NCBI RefSeq assembly: GCF_018255755.1
Contig: NZ_CP073766.1
Span: 2,170,001 to 2,234,000 of the forward strand
Length of the DNA: 64,000 bases
Reading direction: 5' to 3'
Source: Chitinophaga sp. HK235
GTDB lineage: Bacteria; Bacteroidota; Bacteroidia; Chitinophagales; Chitinophagaceae
The position numbers and the translations under genes were made by a program. This document shows, in pieces, positions 33,789 to 42,549 of the stretch (the first letter of the stretch is position 1; each line of letters opens with the position of its first letter). The notes below the pieces were generated by a model, which made no database searches, was not told where the DNA came from, and was given only the letters and a program-made list of their open reading frames with translations.

Positions 33789-34175
33789 ATGAAAATAGCC
33801 ATGACAGGGGTTTATGTAAACGATCCGCTGGAAGCCTTTAAATATTATACCGAAACACTTGGATTTCTTAAAAAGATATTTATGCCGGAAGCCATGCTGG
33901 CTGTTGTGGTATCACCGGAAGCACCGGACGGCCCCGCCTTGCTGCTGGAACCCTCCGATCACCCCATTTCAAAAGCCTATCAGCAAGGGCTATACGCAGC
34001 AGGCATCCCCACTATCGTAATGGGCACCCAAACCATAGAAGATGACTATGCCAAGCTGAGCGCCAAAGGAGTCGTCTTCCGCAAACCGCCTACCATAACA
34101 GACTGGGGCATGGAAGCTGTATTTGAAGACAACTGCGGGAATCTGATTTCGTTATCTCAAATCTCCCAGGGCTGA
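33789..34175 (+). CDS. VOC superfamily protein
   Basis: A 128-residue glyoxalase-fold protein: MKIAMTGVYVNDPLEAFKYY at the start, LLLEPSDHPISKAYQQGLYA in the middle, and WGMEAVFEDNCGNLISLSQI at the end, with the metal-position E in FEDNCGN. It belongs to the small glyoxalase-like group of unknown substrate. The last three codons and the stop lie inside a 20-base palindromic repeat (34165-34184), so the original C-terminus may have been replaced. Confidence 0.85.
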   Translation: MKIAMTGVYVNDPLEAFKYYTETLGFLKKIFMPEAMLAVVVSPEAPDGPALLLEPSDHPISKAYQQGLYAAGIPTIVMGTQTIEDDYAKLSAKGVVFRKPPTITDWGMEAVFEDNCGNLISLSQISQG

Positions 34176-34184
34176 AGCCCTGGG
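34165..34184. repeat. REP-like palindrome (single copy)
   Basis: CCCAGGGCTGAAGCCCTGGG, two 9-base arms around GA. The same 20 bases occur at 45523-45542 and, inverted, at 45647-45666. It forms the stop codon of the VOC gene. Dispersed palindromes of this kind behave like REP elements. Confidence 0.75.
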
Positions 34185-34298
34185 CTAAAAATCCATGCCA
34201 ACAAGAAGTTAAATACTAATCTGTCAATTGCTAGTACTATCTTACCGAACGCCTGATCTTCCCGCCACTAACATTATTAATTTTTTAATTTCACATAG

Positions 34299-36818
34299 AT
34301 GCCCATAAAAACAGCAGATATGTTGATAAATACCTCATTCAGAAAATACTCCTGGGTCCCGGTCTTTTTATTGTTTGCGACTACTATACATGCACAATCG
34401 ACAATTCCTCCTGCTGTTGAAAGGCCAGCGGACATTACTGCTCAGTGGGCTGACAGAGCGCAATGTAGCGGCCTGGCAAGCAAGCCAATAAACGGCAATG
34501 TTTTATGGTATCGTAACCCCGCTCGTCTGTGGGAAGAAGCATTACCTATAGGCAATGGCCGCATAGGCGCCATGATATTTGGCGGCGTGGCAGATGAACG
34601 TATACAGCTAAATGAAAGTACCTTATGGGACGGCTATCCTATGGATGCCGACAATCCCGCAGCCTTGAAAGCATTGCCTGAAGTAAGGCGGCTCCTTTTT
34701 GAAAACAAAAACAATGAAGCGGTAAAGCTTGCCAGCGCCACCATGCTGGGTAAGCCTGAAAGGATAAAGCCCTATCAATCGCTGGGCGAAGTGTGGATCG
34801 ATCAACCCGTAATAGCTGCTGAGCATTACAGTCGCAGTCTTGATCTCGCTACCGCGGTGGCAACGGTAAAATATATATCTGATGGCGTGGAATATACCCG
34901 TGAAAATTTTGCCTCTCTCGCTAACGATGTTGTTATTGTAAGGTTTACCGCGAGCCGTCCAGGTAAAATTAATTTCAGGCTCGTGCTCAAAAGGCAGCAA
35001 GACGCACAATGCCTCCCGGATACTGCCGATCCGGCAGCACTCATCCTGGAAGGCCGCCTACCTATAAAGGATCAAGGTGGAAATCCCCGCGGGCTGCGAT
35101 TTGCAGCGCGTGCTAAAGTACTCAACAGTGGAGGAAATGTTTATGTGAAAGATGGAATTTTACATATTGAGAATGCCAATAGCGCTACGCTGTTCATAAC
35201 AGGCGCCACCAATTATCCCGGCCTGAAAAATCTTACCAATGGGATTACTGCTGTTGATACCGATCCGGTACAGCAATGTCGGAGCAAGGCGGCAGCTGTT
35301 GCTCCTAAATCATATACAGCCTTAAAATCGGCGCATATAGCGACATACAAACAGTATGCGGATAGAATGACTTTACATTTTGACACAGATGATGTACAGG
35401 CTACCCATCTACCCACAGATGAACGCCTGGAGCATGCAAGGCGCTTAGGTGCTCCTGATGCCGGTTTGGTAGAATTATACTTCCAGTTTGGTCGTTATTT
35501 GCTAATCTCGAGCTCGCAGCCAGGATGTATGCCCGCCAACCTGCAGGGGATCTGGGCGTGGCAGATGACCCCTCCATGGAACGCCGACTATCACACCAAC
35601 ATTAACGTACAGATGAACTACTGGCCGGCAGAAATCACCAACCTAAGCGAGCTTCACGGGCCACTGTTCGATCTGGAAGAACAGCTGGCAAAGCCGGGAG
35701 CGCGAACAGCCCGTCAGACATATGGCGCCAGGGGCTGGGTAGTACATCACCTTACAGATGCCTGGGGCTTTACCGCACCAGCAGATGGCCCACAGGGAAT
35801 ATGGCCGATGGGGGCTGCGTGGTTGGTGCAACATCTTTGGGAACATTACTGTTATACCGGCGACAAAAAATTTCTGTTGCAAAGAGGTTATCCACTGATG
35901 AAAGGTGCAGCTGAGTTTATGCTTGACTTCCTGGTAGAAGCTCCCGCAGGAACTGTCTGCCCAGGTAAACTGGTAACTAATCCCTCTTACTCTCCGGAAA
36001 ATATTTTCAAGCTCCCCGATGGCACTAATTCTGTATTCACCTACGGCGCCACCATGGATATAGAAATTATTCACAACCTACTGAGTAATTGTATCGCGGC
36101 AGCAGAAACACTGGGCATAGACCGGGCTTTCAGAGATCAATGTGCCACAGTATTGAAACGCCTGGCGCCTGTACGTATTAGTCCGGTTACTGGCCGTATT
36201 ATGGAGTGGGCAGAAGATTATAAGGAAGTAGAACCACATCATCGTCATACCTCCCATTTGTTTGGACTTTATCCTGGCAATCAAATTACGACGGAAGGTA
36301 CTCCTGATCTTGCTGCGGCAGCACGTAAAACCCTGGAAGGCCGCGGAGATGATGGCACAGGGTGGAGTCTCGCCTGGAAAGTCAATATGTGGAACCGCCT
36401 TCACGACGGGAACCACGCATTTAGTTTATTATCAGGATTGATCACTAAAAAAACATTACCCAATCTATTCGATAATCATCCGCCTTTTCAGATCGATGGC
36501 AATTTCGGTGCTACAGCTGCTATTGCAGAGATGTTGTTGCAAAGCCAGCATAAACGAAGCGATGGTACTTTTGAAATAGAGTTTTTACCCTCACTTCCCG
36601 ATGCGCTGGCCAGCGGTCGTGTTTCAGGACTTTGTGCACGCGGCGGATTTGTGGTGAATATAGAATGGCGGCAGGGAAAACTGGTAAAAGCATCTATTTT
36701 ATCAAAGCTTGGAGGCCCATTGAATATCAGGATGGGTAATAAATCTTTTAGTTATAACACCCGGAAAGGTGAACTAGTAAAGCTTAACAGCCAGTTAATA
36801 AAAGTGATATCGTCTTAG
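34299..36818 (+). CDS. Glycoside hydrolase family 95, alpha-L-fucosidase-type
   Basis: A secreted enzyme of 839 residues (signal about 8-33, VPVFLLFATTIHAQ). GH95 removes terminal alpha-1,2-linked L-fucose (some members L-galactose) by inversion. The beginning WYRNPARLWEEALPIGNGRI is diagnostic. The catalytic helical barrel has NADYHTNINVQMNYWPAEIT, whose two Asn of N-x-N match those that activate water in the Bifidobacterium enzyme, TYGATMDIEIIHN with the acid Glu, and EVEPHHRHTSHLFGLYPG. The C-terminal beta domain ends near the stop. It is full length and not next to a SusCD pair. It is alone on the plus strand. Confidence 0.93.
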   Translation: MPIKTADMLINTSFRKYSWVPVFLLFATTIHAQSTIPPAVERPADITAQWADRAQCSGLASKPINGNVLWYRNPARLWEEALPIGNGRIGAMIFGGVADERIQLNESTLWDGYPMDADNPAALKALPEVRRLLFENKNNEAVKLASATMLGKPERIKPYQSLGEVWIDQPVIAAEHYSRSLDLATAVATVKYISDGVEYTRENFASLANDVVIVRFTASRPGKINFRLVLKRQQDAQCLPDTADPAALILEGRLPIKDQGGNPRGLRFAARAKVLNSGGNVYVKDGILHIENANSATLFITGATNYPGLKNLTNGITAVDTDPVQQCRSKAAAVAPKSYTALKSAHIATYKQYADRMTLHFDTDDVQATHLPTDERLEHARRLGAPDAGLVELYFQFGRYLLISSSQPGCMPANLQGIWAWQMTPPWNADYHTNINVQMNYWPAEITNLSELHGPLFDLEEQLAKPGARTARQTYGARGWVVHHLTDAWGFTAPADGPQGIWPMGAAWLVQHLWEHYCYTGDKKFLLQRGYPLMKGAAEFMLDFLVEAPAGTVCPGKLVTNPSYSPENIFKLPDGTNSVFTYGATMDIEIIHNLLSNCIAAAETLGIDRAFRDQCATVLKRLAPVRISPVTGRIMEWAEDYKEVEPHHRHTSHLFGLYPGNQITTEGTPDLAAAARKTLEGRGDDGTGWSLAWKVNMWNRLHDGNHAFSLLSGLITKKTLPNLFDNHPPFQIDGNFGATAAIAEMLLQSQHKRSDGTFEIEFLPSLPDALASGRVSGLCARGGFVVNIEWRQGKLVKASILSKLGGPLNIRMGNKSFSYNTRKGELVKLNSQLIKVISS

Positions 36819-36861
36819 ACGTTGTTTTAAAAACCAGGAGCCGGAAATTAGAAAAAATGAA

Positions 36862-37275
36862 TCAGCAGTTAACCATCCATTTAACACCGTACTTATCGGT
36901 CAGGTTACCATGCCATTCGCCCCAGAACTGTTTGCCAAAAGGGACTCCAACCTGCCCGCCTTCTGCCAGCTGGTCAAATACTTTCTGTGCTGTTTCAGAA
37001 TCAGGGAATGTTAAAGACAAAGAGACGTCACCACTGTTTTTCTTTGCTTCCTTTCCCGGGAATATGTCGCTGGCGTAGATAGCCAGACCATTAAACTGCA
37101 GCCTCGCATGCAGCACCTTGTCGCGGTATGCTTCCGGAGCATTCATAGCCGGATGATCGTAGCGGGTCCAGATTTTAAAAGTACCTCCAAGAACGTTGGC
37201 GTAAAAATTCAATGCTTCTTCGCAGTTTCCCCCGAAAGTAATGTAGGGTATCAGTTCATACTTTTTTTCTTCCAT
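36862..37275 (-). CDS. PhnB-like VOC superfamily protein
   Basis: A 137-residue protein with the PhnB/YjdN layout: LIPYITFGGNCEEALNFYAN, YASDIFPGKEAKK, DSETAQKVFDQLAEGGQV and a last block FWGEWHGNLTDKYGVKWMVN. The family is related to the 3-demethylubiquinone methyltransferase-like glyoxalase fold, but these short members have no demonstrated methyltransferase activity. It is convergent with the GH95 gene. Confidence 0.87.
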   Translation of the reverse strand: MEEKKYELIPYITFGGNCEEALNFYANVLGGTFKIWTRYDHPAMNAPEAYRDKVLHARLQFNGLAIYASDIFPGKEAKKNSGDVSLSLTFPDSETAQKVFDQLAEGGQVGVPFGKQFWGEWHGNLTDKYGVKWMVNC

Positions 37276-37368
37276 GACATTTGTTTTTTACAGAGATGCA
37301 CAGACAAGATAAGTATAAAAACTGGTGGGAGATGTAAGATTTTTTTTAATCAAACAGGGAGATGCTGT

Positions 37369-38592
37369 TCAACGTTTTTCCAGTATGCTTCTGAAGGTAG
37401 ACATGGTCTCAAACATATTGTTACGGACAATCGGGTCTGATACCCACCTGGGTATTCTGGTGCTGCGGTTGGTAGTAATGGTATAAGTGATCTGCATACC
37501 GTTATCACCCAGATCTTCCATCAGCCATCTACCGCGGGTACCGGTGATACGGGTAACATCACCGGTTACCGGGAAGCGGTTGCTGAGCGTGCTTTCAAAG
37601 CTGATTTCCCCGGAACGTTCGTTATAGGGATGGGCTTTCAGATGAAACAACAGACAGCAGTCCTGATCACCGAAAGGCCATGGAATATTGTATTTCAGAT
37701 AAGTGATCCATTCACGGCTTTCCACCATGGGCAGCACCCGATAAGTCCTGGCACGAACATTCCACACCACGCCCTGTTGCTGGTCTGTCAATAACCTGGC
37801 CACCGCCTGCACATCAGATTTTACGGCAAACACCGCTTTTATCTCTCTCACACTCCCTTCACTCTCACCCGCGGGCAGCCATCTCTCATAAAGAGCGATG
37901 GACTTATCCCTTTTCACCAGCTTGTAATCGCTGTCGGCCGATTGGTGCGCGGAAAGCGGCTGCACCAGGAGAAGACCTGCGCAGATACTGAACATGGTGC
38001 GAAACACCCTGTCCCATAGTGTCGAACTGACACCAAATCCCAGTTCGTCATTCTTGTAATGATGCAGGTGGTGATTTCTCCACAGTGACTTCAGCCACTT
38101 AAAGGGCGGTGCCCAGGCGTGAATGGCATAATGCATGCTTCCGTATAATAAGTATCCTGACACAAAACCAGGGAAAAACATAAAAGCATTCTTCTTCAGG
38201 AAGAGATAGAAAACGGTGAATAAAAAAGAAGCGATGATCACACTCGGTACCGGTGGCATAAACAAACGTTGTTTGTCGCGCGGATATTCGTGATGGTTAC
38301 CATGCAGCGTATACACCACCCGCCTCACAACAGGCTTATCACTAATCAGGTGGAAAATATAACGGTGTATAATGTATTCAAACAAAGTCCAGCTGAACAT
38401 AGCCACCAGGTAGGTCATCGTTGTCCGCAAAAAGGAATACCCCAACACCGTGTAACTGTAATACAACATATAACCGATCACTGGCAGATACATCCCGAAA
38501 ATAACCGCCGGATGGGTTTTGGTCAGCATCTCCAGATACCTGCTCCGAAAAAGCTGTGCCTGCCCCTGGTTATGTATTTTTTCAAATTTCAT
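37369..38592 (-). CDS. Fatty acid hydroxylase fused to a START domain
   Basis: A 407-residue protein of two parts. Residues 1-200 are a fatty-acid hydroxylase/sterol-desaturase domain with the di-iron histidine motifs HRYIFH (76-81), HGNHHEY (97-103), HYAIHAW (154-160) and NHHLHHY (173-179); this group 2-hydroxylates fatty acids of sphingolipids. Residues about 222-405 are a START lipid-binding domain (WNVRARTYRVLPMVESREWI, TRITGTRGRWLMEDLG). The linker 200-215 (MFSICAGLLLVQPLSA) reads like a signal peptide. A stand-alone START gene may have been joined in frame, leaving its signal as a membrane helix that puts START in the periplasm. Alternatively the linker is only the hydroxylase's last helix. 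Confidence 0.88.
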   Translation of the reverse strand: MKFEKIHNQGQAQLFRSRYLEMLTKTHPAVIFGMYLPVIGYMLYYSYTVLGYSFLRTTMTYLVAMFSWTLFEYIIHRYIFHLISDKPVVRRVVYTLHGNHHEYPRDKQRLFMPPVPSVIIASFLFTVFYLFLKKNAFMFFPGFVSGYLLYGSMHYAIHAWAPPFKWLKSLWRNHHLHHYKNDELGFGVSSTLWDRVFRTMFSICAGLLLVQPLSAHQSADSDYKLVKRDKSIALYERWLPAGESEGSVREIKAVFAVKSDVQAVARLLTDQQQGVVWNVRARTYRVLPMVESREWITYLKYNIPWPFGDQDCCLLFHLKAHPYNERSGEISFESTLSNRFPVTGDVTRITGTRGRWLMEDLGDNGMQITYTITTNRSTRIPRWVSDPIVRNNMFETMSTFRSILEKR

Positions 38593-38890
38593 TAGTCATC
38601 CGTTTAAAACAATACAAATGTGTGGCCTTCCGGGAGAATGACCAGCCATTTCTTCACGAACTGTGATTATTTTGATTTAAACTGATATATAGGATGCGTC
38701 AAAATTATTTCCCTAAAAAAACAAAACGAGTTCTTCACTCATCAGGAGTATCAGCATCATCACGTCCATCACAGTTATGTTTCCGGAATGCGTAAATACT
38801 TTTCCTGATCCGATCAATCATTTTGGTATACCTGCCTCAATTTTGGTGCCGTGATTGTCATCACTAATACTTGTATTTCAACTTAACAGC

Positions 38891-41341
38891 ATGATCAGGA
38901 AATTGTCAGCATTTCTATTAATTATATTAATGCGCTTCAGCTTTATGTCCGGTGTAATGGCTCAGAGCAGCACCGGCCACATAAAAGGAAATATAACCAC
39001 CAGCGAAGGAGAGCCCGCAGCTTTTGTGAGCGTAAGGATAGAACAACATAATCGTGGTACCGTTACCGATAGTAAAGGGGACTTTGCCTTTCGCCGGCTG
39101 GAGCCCGGCAAATATGTCCTGCAGGTATCCCTGCTGGGATATGAGCCGGTAGCGGAAACAGTGACCGTTAATAATAATCAGACTGCTACCGTGAAAATCC
39201 GTTTACAGGTGTCAAAAACACAATTATCGGAAGTAACCGTTGTAGGCGGGAAAAACAAACTGGCCAACAAAGAGAGCGATTACATTGCACGCCTGCCGAT
39301 TAAAAACCTGGAGAATCCGCAGGTATATAATGTGGTGGGGAAAGAACTGATGAAAGAACAGGTGACCACCAATTTTGATGATGCCTTAAAAAATGCGCCG
39401 GGTGTTTCCAGATTATGGTCCTCTACCGGCCGTGGTGGCGATGGCGCCGGTTATTTCTCCATGCGCGGCTTTGCAGTACAACCCACTATGGTAAACGGCA
39501 TCGCGGGTATCTCCAATGGCAGCCCCGACCCTGCCGATATAGAACGCGTTGAAACCATCAAAGGACCTTCCGGCACCCTGTTTGGCAGCAGCCTGATCTC
39601 TTTCGGCGGTCTGATCAACATCGTCACTAAAAAACCCTATGATGTTTTTGGTGGTGAAATCAGTTACACCGGTGGCAGCTATGGCCTCAACCGTATCACC
39701 GCAGATATCAATGCCCCGCTGAACAAGGACAAATCAGCCATACTACGCACCAACGCCGCCTATCATTCAGAAGGCAGCTTCCAGGATGCCGGCTTCAAAC
39801 GCTCCTGGTTCCTCGCTCCCAGCCTCTCCTACCGGGTCAACGATCGTCTTTCTTTTCTCGTGAATACGGAGTTCTATACCAACGAAAGCACCAACCCTAC
39901 CATAGTATTTCTCAACCGTCGCCGGCAGCTCATAGCCAGAACACCGGCGCAGCTGGGCATAGACTTCACCCGCTCTTTCACCAGCAATGATATCACCATG
40001 AAATCCCCTACCATGAACCTCTTTGGGCAGGCTACCTACAAAATCTCTGATAAATGGACCTCCCAGACCAACGTGTCAAGAAGTGTACGCCGCAGCAATG
40101 GCTACTACTCTTACGTAATGTTCCTGGACCAGGGTGATAATAGTGTGCAGAAGCCCAATGATACGCTGCTGAGCAGATACCTTACCCACCAGAACTCCAC
40201 CACTACGGCAACGGATATACAACAGAATTTTATCGGTGACTTCAGGATTGGCGGGCTGCGCAACCGCATTGTGGCAGGATTGGACTTCCTCAGCCTGTCT
40301 ACCAACAACGACAACTCTCCTTACGTCCTGTTTGACATGGTCAGTGCTGTCAACAAACGTGATCCCCGCTATTCACAGCTCAACAAGGCCGCTGTGGATG
40401 CACGGCTGGCACAGGCCACTTCCGGCCAGGTTAAAAATACCACTACCAACTATACCTACAGCGCCTATGTGTCTGATGTGCTCAATATCACAGATCAGTT
40501 AATAGCCATGGCCAGCTTACGTGTAGATCATTTTGTCAGTAAACCCACCCAGGACTTTGTTGCCGGACAGAAGGATGAGGACAATTACAGTCAGACCACC
40601 GTATCTCCCAAATTCGGGCTGATCTATCAGGTAGTAAAAGATAAAGTAAGCCTCTTTGCCAACTATATGAACGGCTTTCAGAACCTGGCTCCTGTAACAC
40701 AGCCACTGCCTGAGCTGAGCGGTAACCTCAAACCACAGCAGGCCAACCAGTTTGAAGGCGGTGTAAAACTCGATCTGCTCCAAAACAAACTAAGCATGAC
40801 GGCCAGCTATTACAACATCCTGGTGACTAATATGACCAGAGGCGCTACCATCGAGAAAAACGGCGCCCAATATAACTACACCCTCCAGGATGGCTCCCAG
40901 CGCAGCAAGGGCGTGGAAGTAGACCTGATCGCCAATCCGCTGCCAGGACTCAATATCGTGGCAGGTTATGGTTATAACAACAGTAAAATGGAGAAGGCTG
41001 ATTCCAGCGTGCTGGACCGCCGGCCTACCAGTGCAGGTCCGGAGCATCTGGCCAACTGGTGGATCAGCTATACCGCTACCAGTGGCAAACTGCATGGCCT
41101 CGGCATAGGTTTCGGCGGCAACTATGCCAGCGAAAATCTTACTGTCAACATTAAAGCAACCGGCACTTTCACACTGCCCTCTTATACAGTGCTGAACGCC
41201 GGCATCTTTTACCAGGTGAATGCCTACCGGCTGGCACTCAAGCTGGACAATATCACCAACAAGGAATATTACAGCGGATGGACCACCATAGAAAGAATGA
41301 TGCCCCGCCGCTTTTCTGCCAGCGTGGCGTTTAAATTCTGA
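38891..41341 (+). CDS. TonB-dependent siderophore receptor
   Basis: Outer-membrane receptor of 816 residues from the ATG at 38891 (MIRKLSAFLLIILM); the frame opens at 38855. Order: signal peptide ending VMAQ, carboxypeptidase-regulatory-like domain (about 30-110, HIKGNITTSEGEPAAFVSVR), plug (about 125-260, FDDALKNAPGVSRLWSSTGR and IERVETIKGPSGTLFGSS, typical of siderophore receptors) and a barrel ending MMPRRFSASVAFKF. Lacks an STN domain, so no FecR control is expected. Nearby siderophore synthesis genes are absent. A strong terminator follows directly. Confidence 0.93.
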   Translation: MIRKLSAFLLIILMRFSFMSGVMAQSSTGHIKGNITTSEGEPAAFVSVRIEQHNRGTVTDSKGDFAFRRLEPGKYVLQVSLLGYEPVAETVTVNNNQTATVKIRLQVSKTQLSEVTVVGGKNKLANKESDYIARLPIKNLENPQVYNVVGKELMKEQVTTNFDDALKNAPGVSRLWSSTGRGGDGAGYFSMRGFAVQPTMVNGIAGISNGSPDPADIERVETIKGPSGTLFGSSLISFGGLINIVTKKPYDVFGGEISYTGGSYGLNRITADINAPLNKDKSAILRTNAAYHSEGSFQDAGFKRSWFLAPSLSYRVNDRLSFLVNTEFYTNESTNPTIVFLNRRRQLIARTPAQLGIDFTRSFTSNDITMKSPTMNLFGQATYKISDKWTSQTNVSRSVRRSNGYYSYVMFLDQGDNSVQKPNDTLLSRYLTHQNSTTTATDIQQNFIGDFRIGGLRNRIVAGLDFLSLSTNNDNSPYVLFDMVSAVNKRDPRYSQLNKAAVDARLAQATSGQVKNTTTNYTYSAYVSDVLNITDQLIAMASLRVDHFVSKPTQDFVAGQKDEDNYSQTTVSPKFGLIYQVVKDKVSLFANYMNGFQNLAPVTQPLPELSGNLKPQQANQFEGGVKLDLLQNKLSMTASYYNILVTNMTRGATIEKNGAQYNYTLQDGSQRSKGVEVDLIANPLPGLNIVAGYGYNNSKMEKADSSVLDRRPTSAGPEHLANWWISYTATSGKLHGLGIGFGGNYASENLTVNIKATGTFTLPSYTVLNAGIFYQVNAYRLALKLDNITNKEYYSGWTTIERMMPRRFSASVAFKF

Positions 41342-41366
41342 CCTTACAATCAATCAATATACAATG

Positions 41367-41394
41367 CCGGTGTGTTTTCGCACCGGTTTTTTTT
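41367..41394 (+). terminator. Intrinsic terminator of the siderophore receptor gene
   Basis: CCGGTGTG / CGCACCGG with a TTTT loop (one T-G pair) and then eight T, 25 bases after the receptor stop. Confidence 0.92.
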
Positions 41395-41464
41395 ATGTTT
41401 AGCCTTCCTGTCTGCACATTTTGCCCTGTTGTCGCTGTCTGCTTTTGCGGTGATATACACAGAC

Positions 41465-41472
41465 TACCTTTG
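41465..41472 (+). promoter_or_regulatory. -7 box abutting the DUF2306 start
   Basis: TACCTTTG fits TAnnTTTG and ends four bases before the ATG at 41477, suggesting a leaderless transcript. Confidence 0.5.
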
Positions 41473-41476
41473 TAGT

Positions 41477-42142
41477 ATGGACCGTACACAAACCATACAA
41501 CGCCTGACCCGTATCCTGCGGATATGTATGTATATACTGGCTACGATCGGCATCCTGATGGTGCTGAGAAGAATCCTGGCCATGGCCGGTATCATACCCT
41601 CCTTTAACCGCAAGGGTGCGGCACCGTTTGACACCGGCTTCAGTCAGCATCCGGTAATAACGTTGATGCATATACTGCCGGGAGCATTGTTTATGATAAT
41701 GGGGCCGGTCCTGTTTATGCCAGGAGTGCAGACAAAGCATCCGGAGCTGTACCATCGACTGGAACGGCTGTTTATGATAGATGCTTATATAGTAGGGGTT
41801 TCGGCACTTTGTATGCCTTTTGTGATGTTGCCCATTGGAGGGATCAATGAAGCGGCGGCCAGTACTCTTTTTGGACTGTATTTTTTGCTGGCCCTCACGC
41901 TGGCATGGAGGGCCAATGTACGACACAGCAAAATACAGCACCGGGAGTGGATGATCCGTGCATTTGCCATAGGGCTGGCCATAGCCACCGTGCGGCCTAT
42001 TGTAGGATTTTTTTTTGCACTAACTGCGCTGACACCGCAGTTATTTTTCGGTATAGCCTTCTGGATAGGCTTTACCTTACATCTGATGGTAGCGGAAGCC
42101 TGGATTAATTATACGCGTCCGGTTGTTTCCGATGCTGCTTAG
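41477..42142 (+). CDS. DUF2306 family membrane protein
   Basis: A 221-residue protein from the ATG at 41477 (MDRTQTIQRLTRILRICMYI). The open frame reaches back to 41372, but that part lies in the preceding terminator and upstream of the -7 box. About six membrane segments and the H-containing motifs TLMHILPGALFMIMGPVLF and KIQHREWMIRAFAIGLA match DUF2306, related in layout to cytochrome b561-like four-helix proteins. Function unknown. Its last 38 bases overlap the convergent DUF4260 gene. Confidence 0.83.
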   Translation: MDRTQTIQRLTRILRICMYILATIGILMVLRRILAMAGIIPSFNRKGAAPFDTGFSQHPVITLMHILPGALFMIMGPVLFMPGVQTKHPELYHRLERLFMIDAYIVGVSALCMPFVMLPIGGINEAAASTLFGLYFLLALTLAWRANVRHSKIQHREWMIRAFAIGLAIATVRPIVGFFFALTALTPQLFFGIAFWIGFTLHLMVAEAWINYTRPVVSDAA

Positions 42143-42497
42143 CATTGGGGCCTATTTCACCCAGGTGGGTATCTTTAAAAGCAGTCATATATTTCAGCCC
42201 GTACCCAAAAATCCGGTCCATGGAGGTATGTGCAAAGAGAATGATACCGGTAAACACCAGCCAGTCCAAAGCCAGATACCGCCCTGCCAGATAAACCAGG
42301 ATGGCTACCCCTCTATGATGTACGAAATTGTACACCCAGGCCCCCACCTTATTACCGGCCGCATACCCCAGCATACTCAGGTCGGGCAGCAGCAGGCATG
42401 CCGGAAAAAGCCACCAGCCGTAGGGCGACTGTGATGCAAACGCCAACACAGCCAACAGGAATAAGGCTAATTCCTCCAGATTCAGTAATGTCTTCAT
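42105..42497 (-). CDS. DUF4260 family membrane protein
   Basis: A 130-residue protein from the ATG at 42497 (MKTLLNLEELALFLLAVLAF); the frame extends to 42518 across the promoter. The family motifs LLPDLSMLGYAAGNKVGAW, YNFVHHRGVAI and FAHTSMDRIFGYGLKY are visible; these conserved H and D residues near the membrane hint at metal binding. Function unknown. Divergent from the DUF92 gene with closely packed promoters. Confidence 0.88.
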   Translation of the reverse strand: MKTLLNLEELALFLLAVLAFASQSPYGWWLFPACLLLPDLSMLGYAAGNKVGAWVYNFVHHRGVAILVYLAGRYLALDWLVFTGIILFAHTSMDRIFGYGLKYMTAFKDTHLGEIGPNAKQHRKQPDAYN

Positions 42498-42515
42498 ATA
42501 TAAATTTTCTGTCAG

Positions 42516-42523
42516 CAAAAGTA
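42516..42523 (-). promoter_or_regulatory. -7 box of the DUF4260 gene
   Basis: On the minus strand TACTTTTG fits TAnnTTTG, 18 bases before the ATG at 42497. Only six bases separate it from the opposing box at 42530. Confidence 0.5.
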
Positions 42524-42529
42524 ATTAAT

Positions 42530-42537
42530 TAGTTTTG
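42530..42537 (+). promoter_or_regulatory. -7 box of the DUF92 gene
   Basis: TAGTTTTG fits TAnnTTTG, 12 bases before the ATG at 42550. Confidence 0.5.
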
Positions 42538-42549
42538 CTGACCTTGTAT

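Noticed and set aside
41372..41476. N-terminal extension of the DUF2306 protein
   Set aside because: It starts inside the intrinsic terminator of the preceding gene and upstream of the -7 box at 41465, so it cannot be on the DUF2306 transcript from that promoter.
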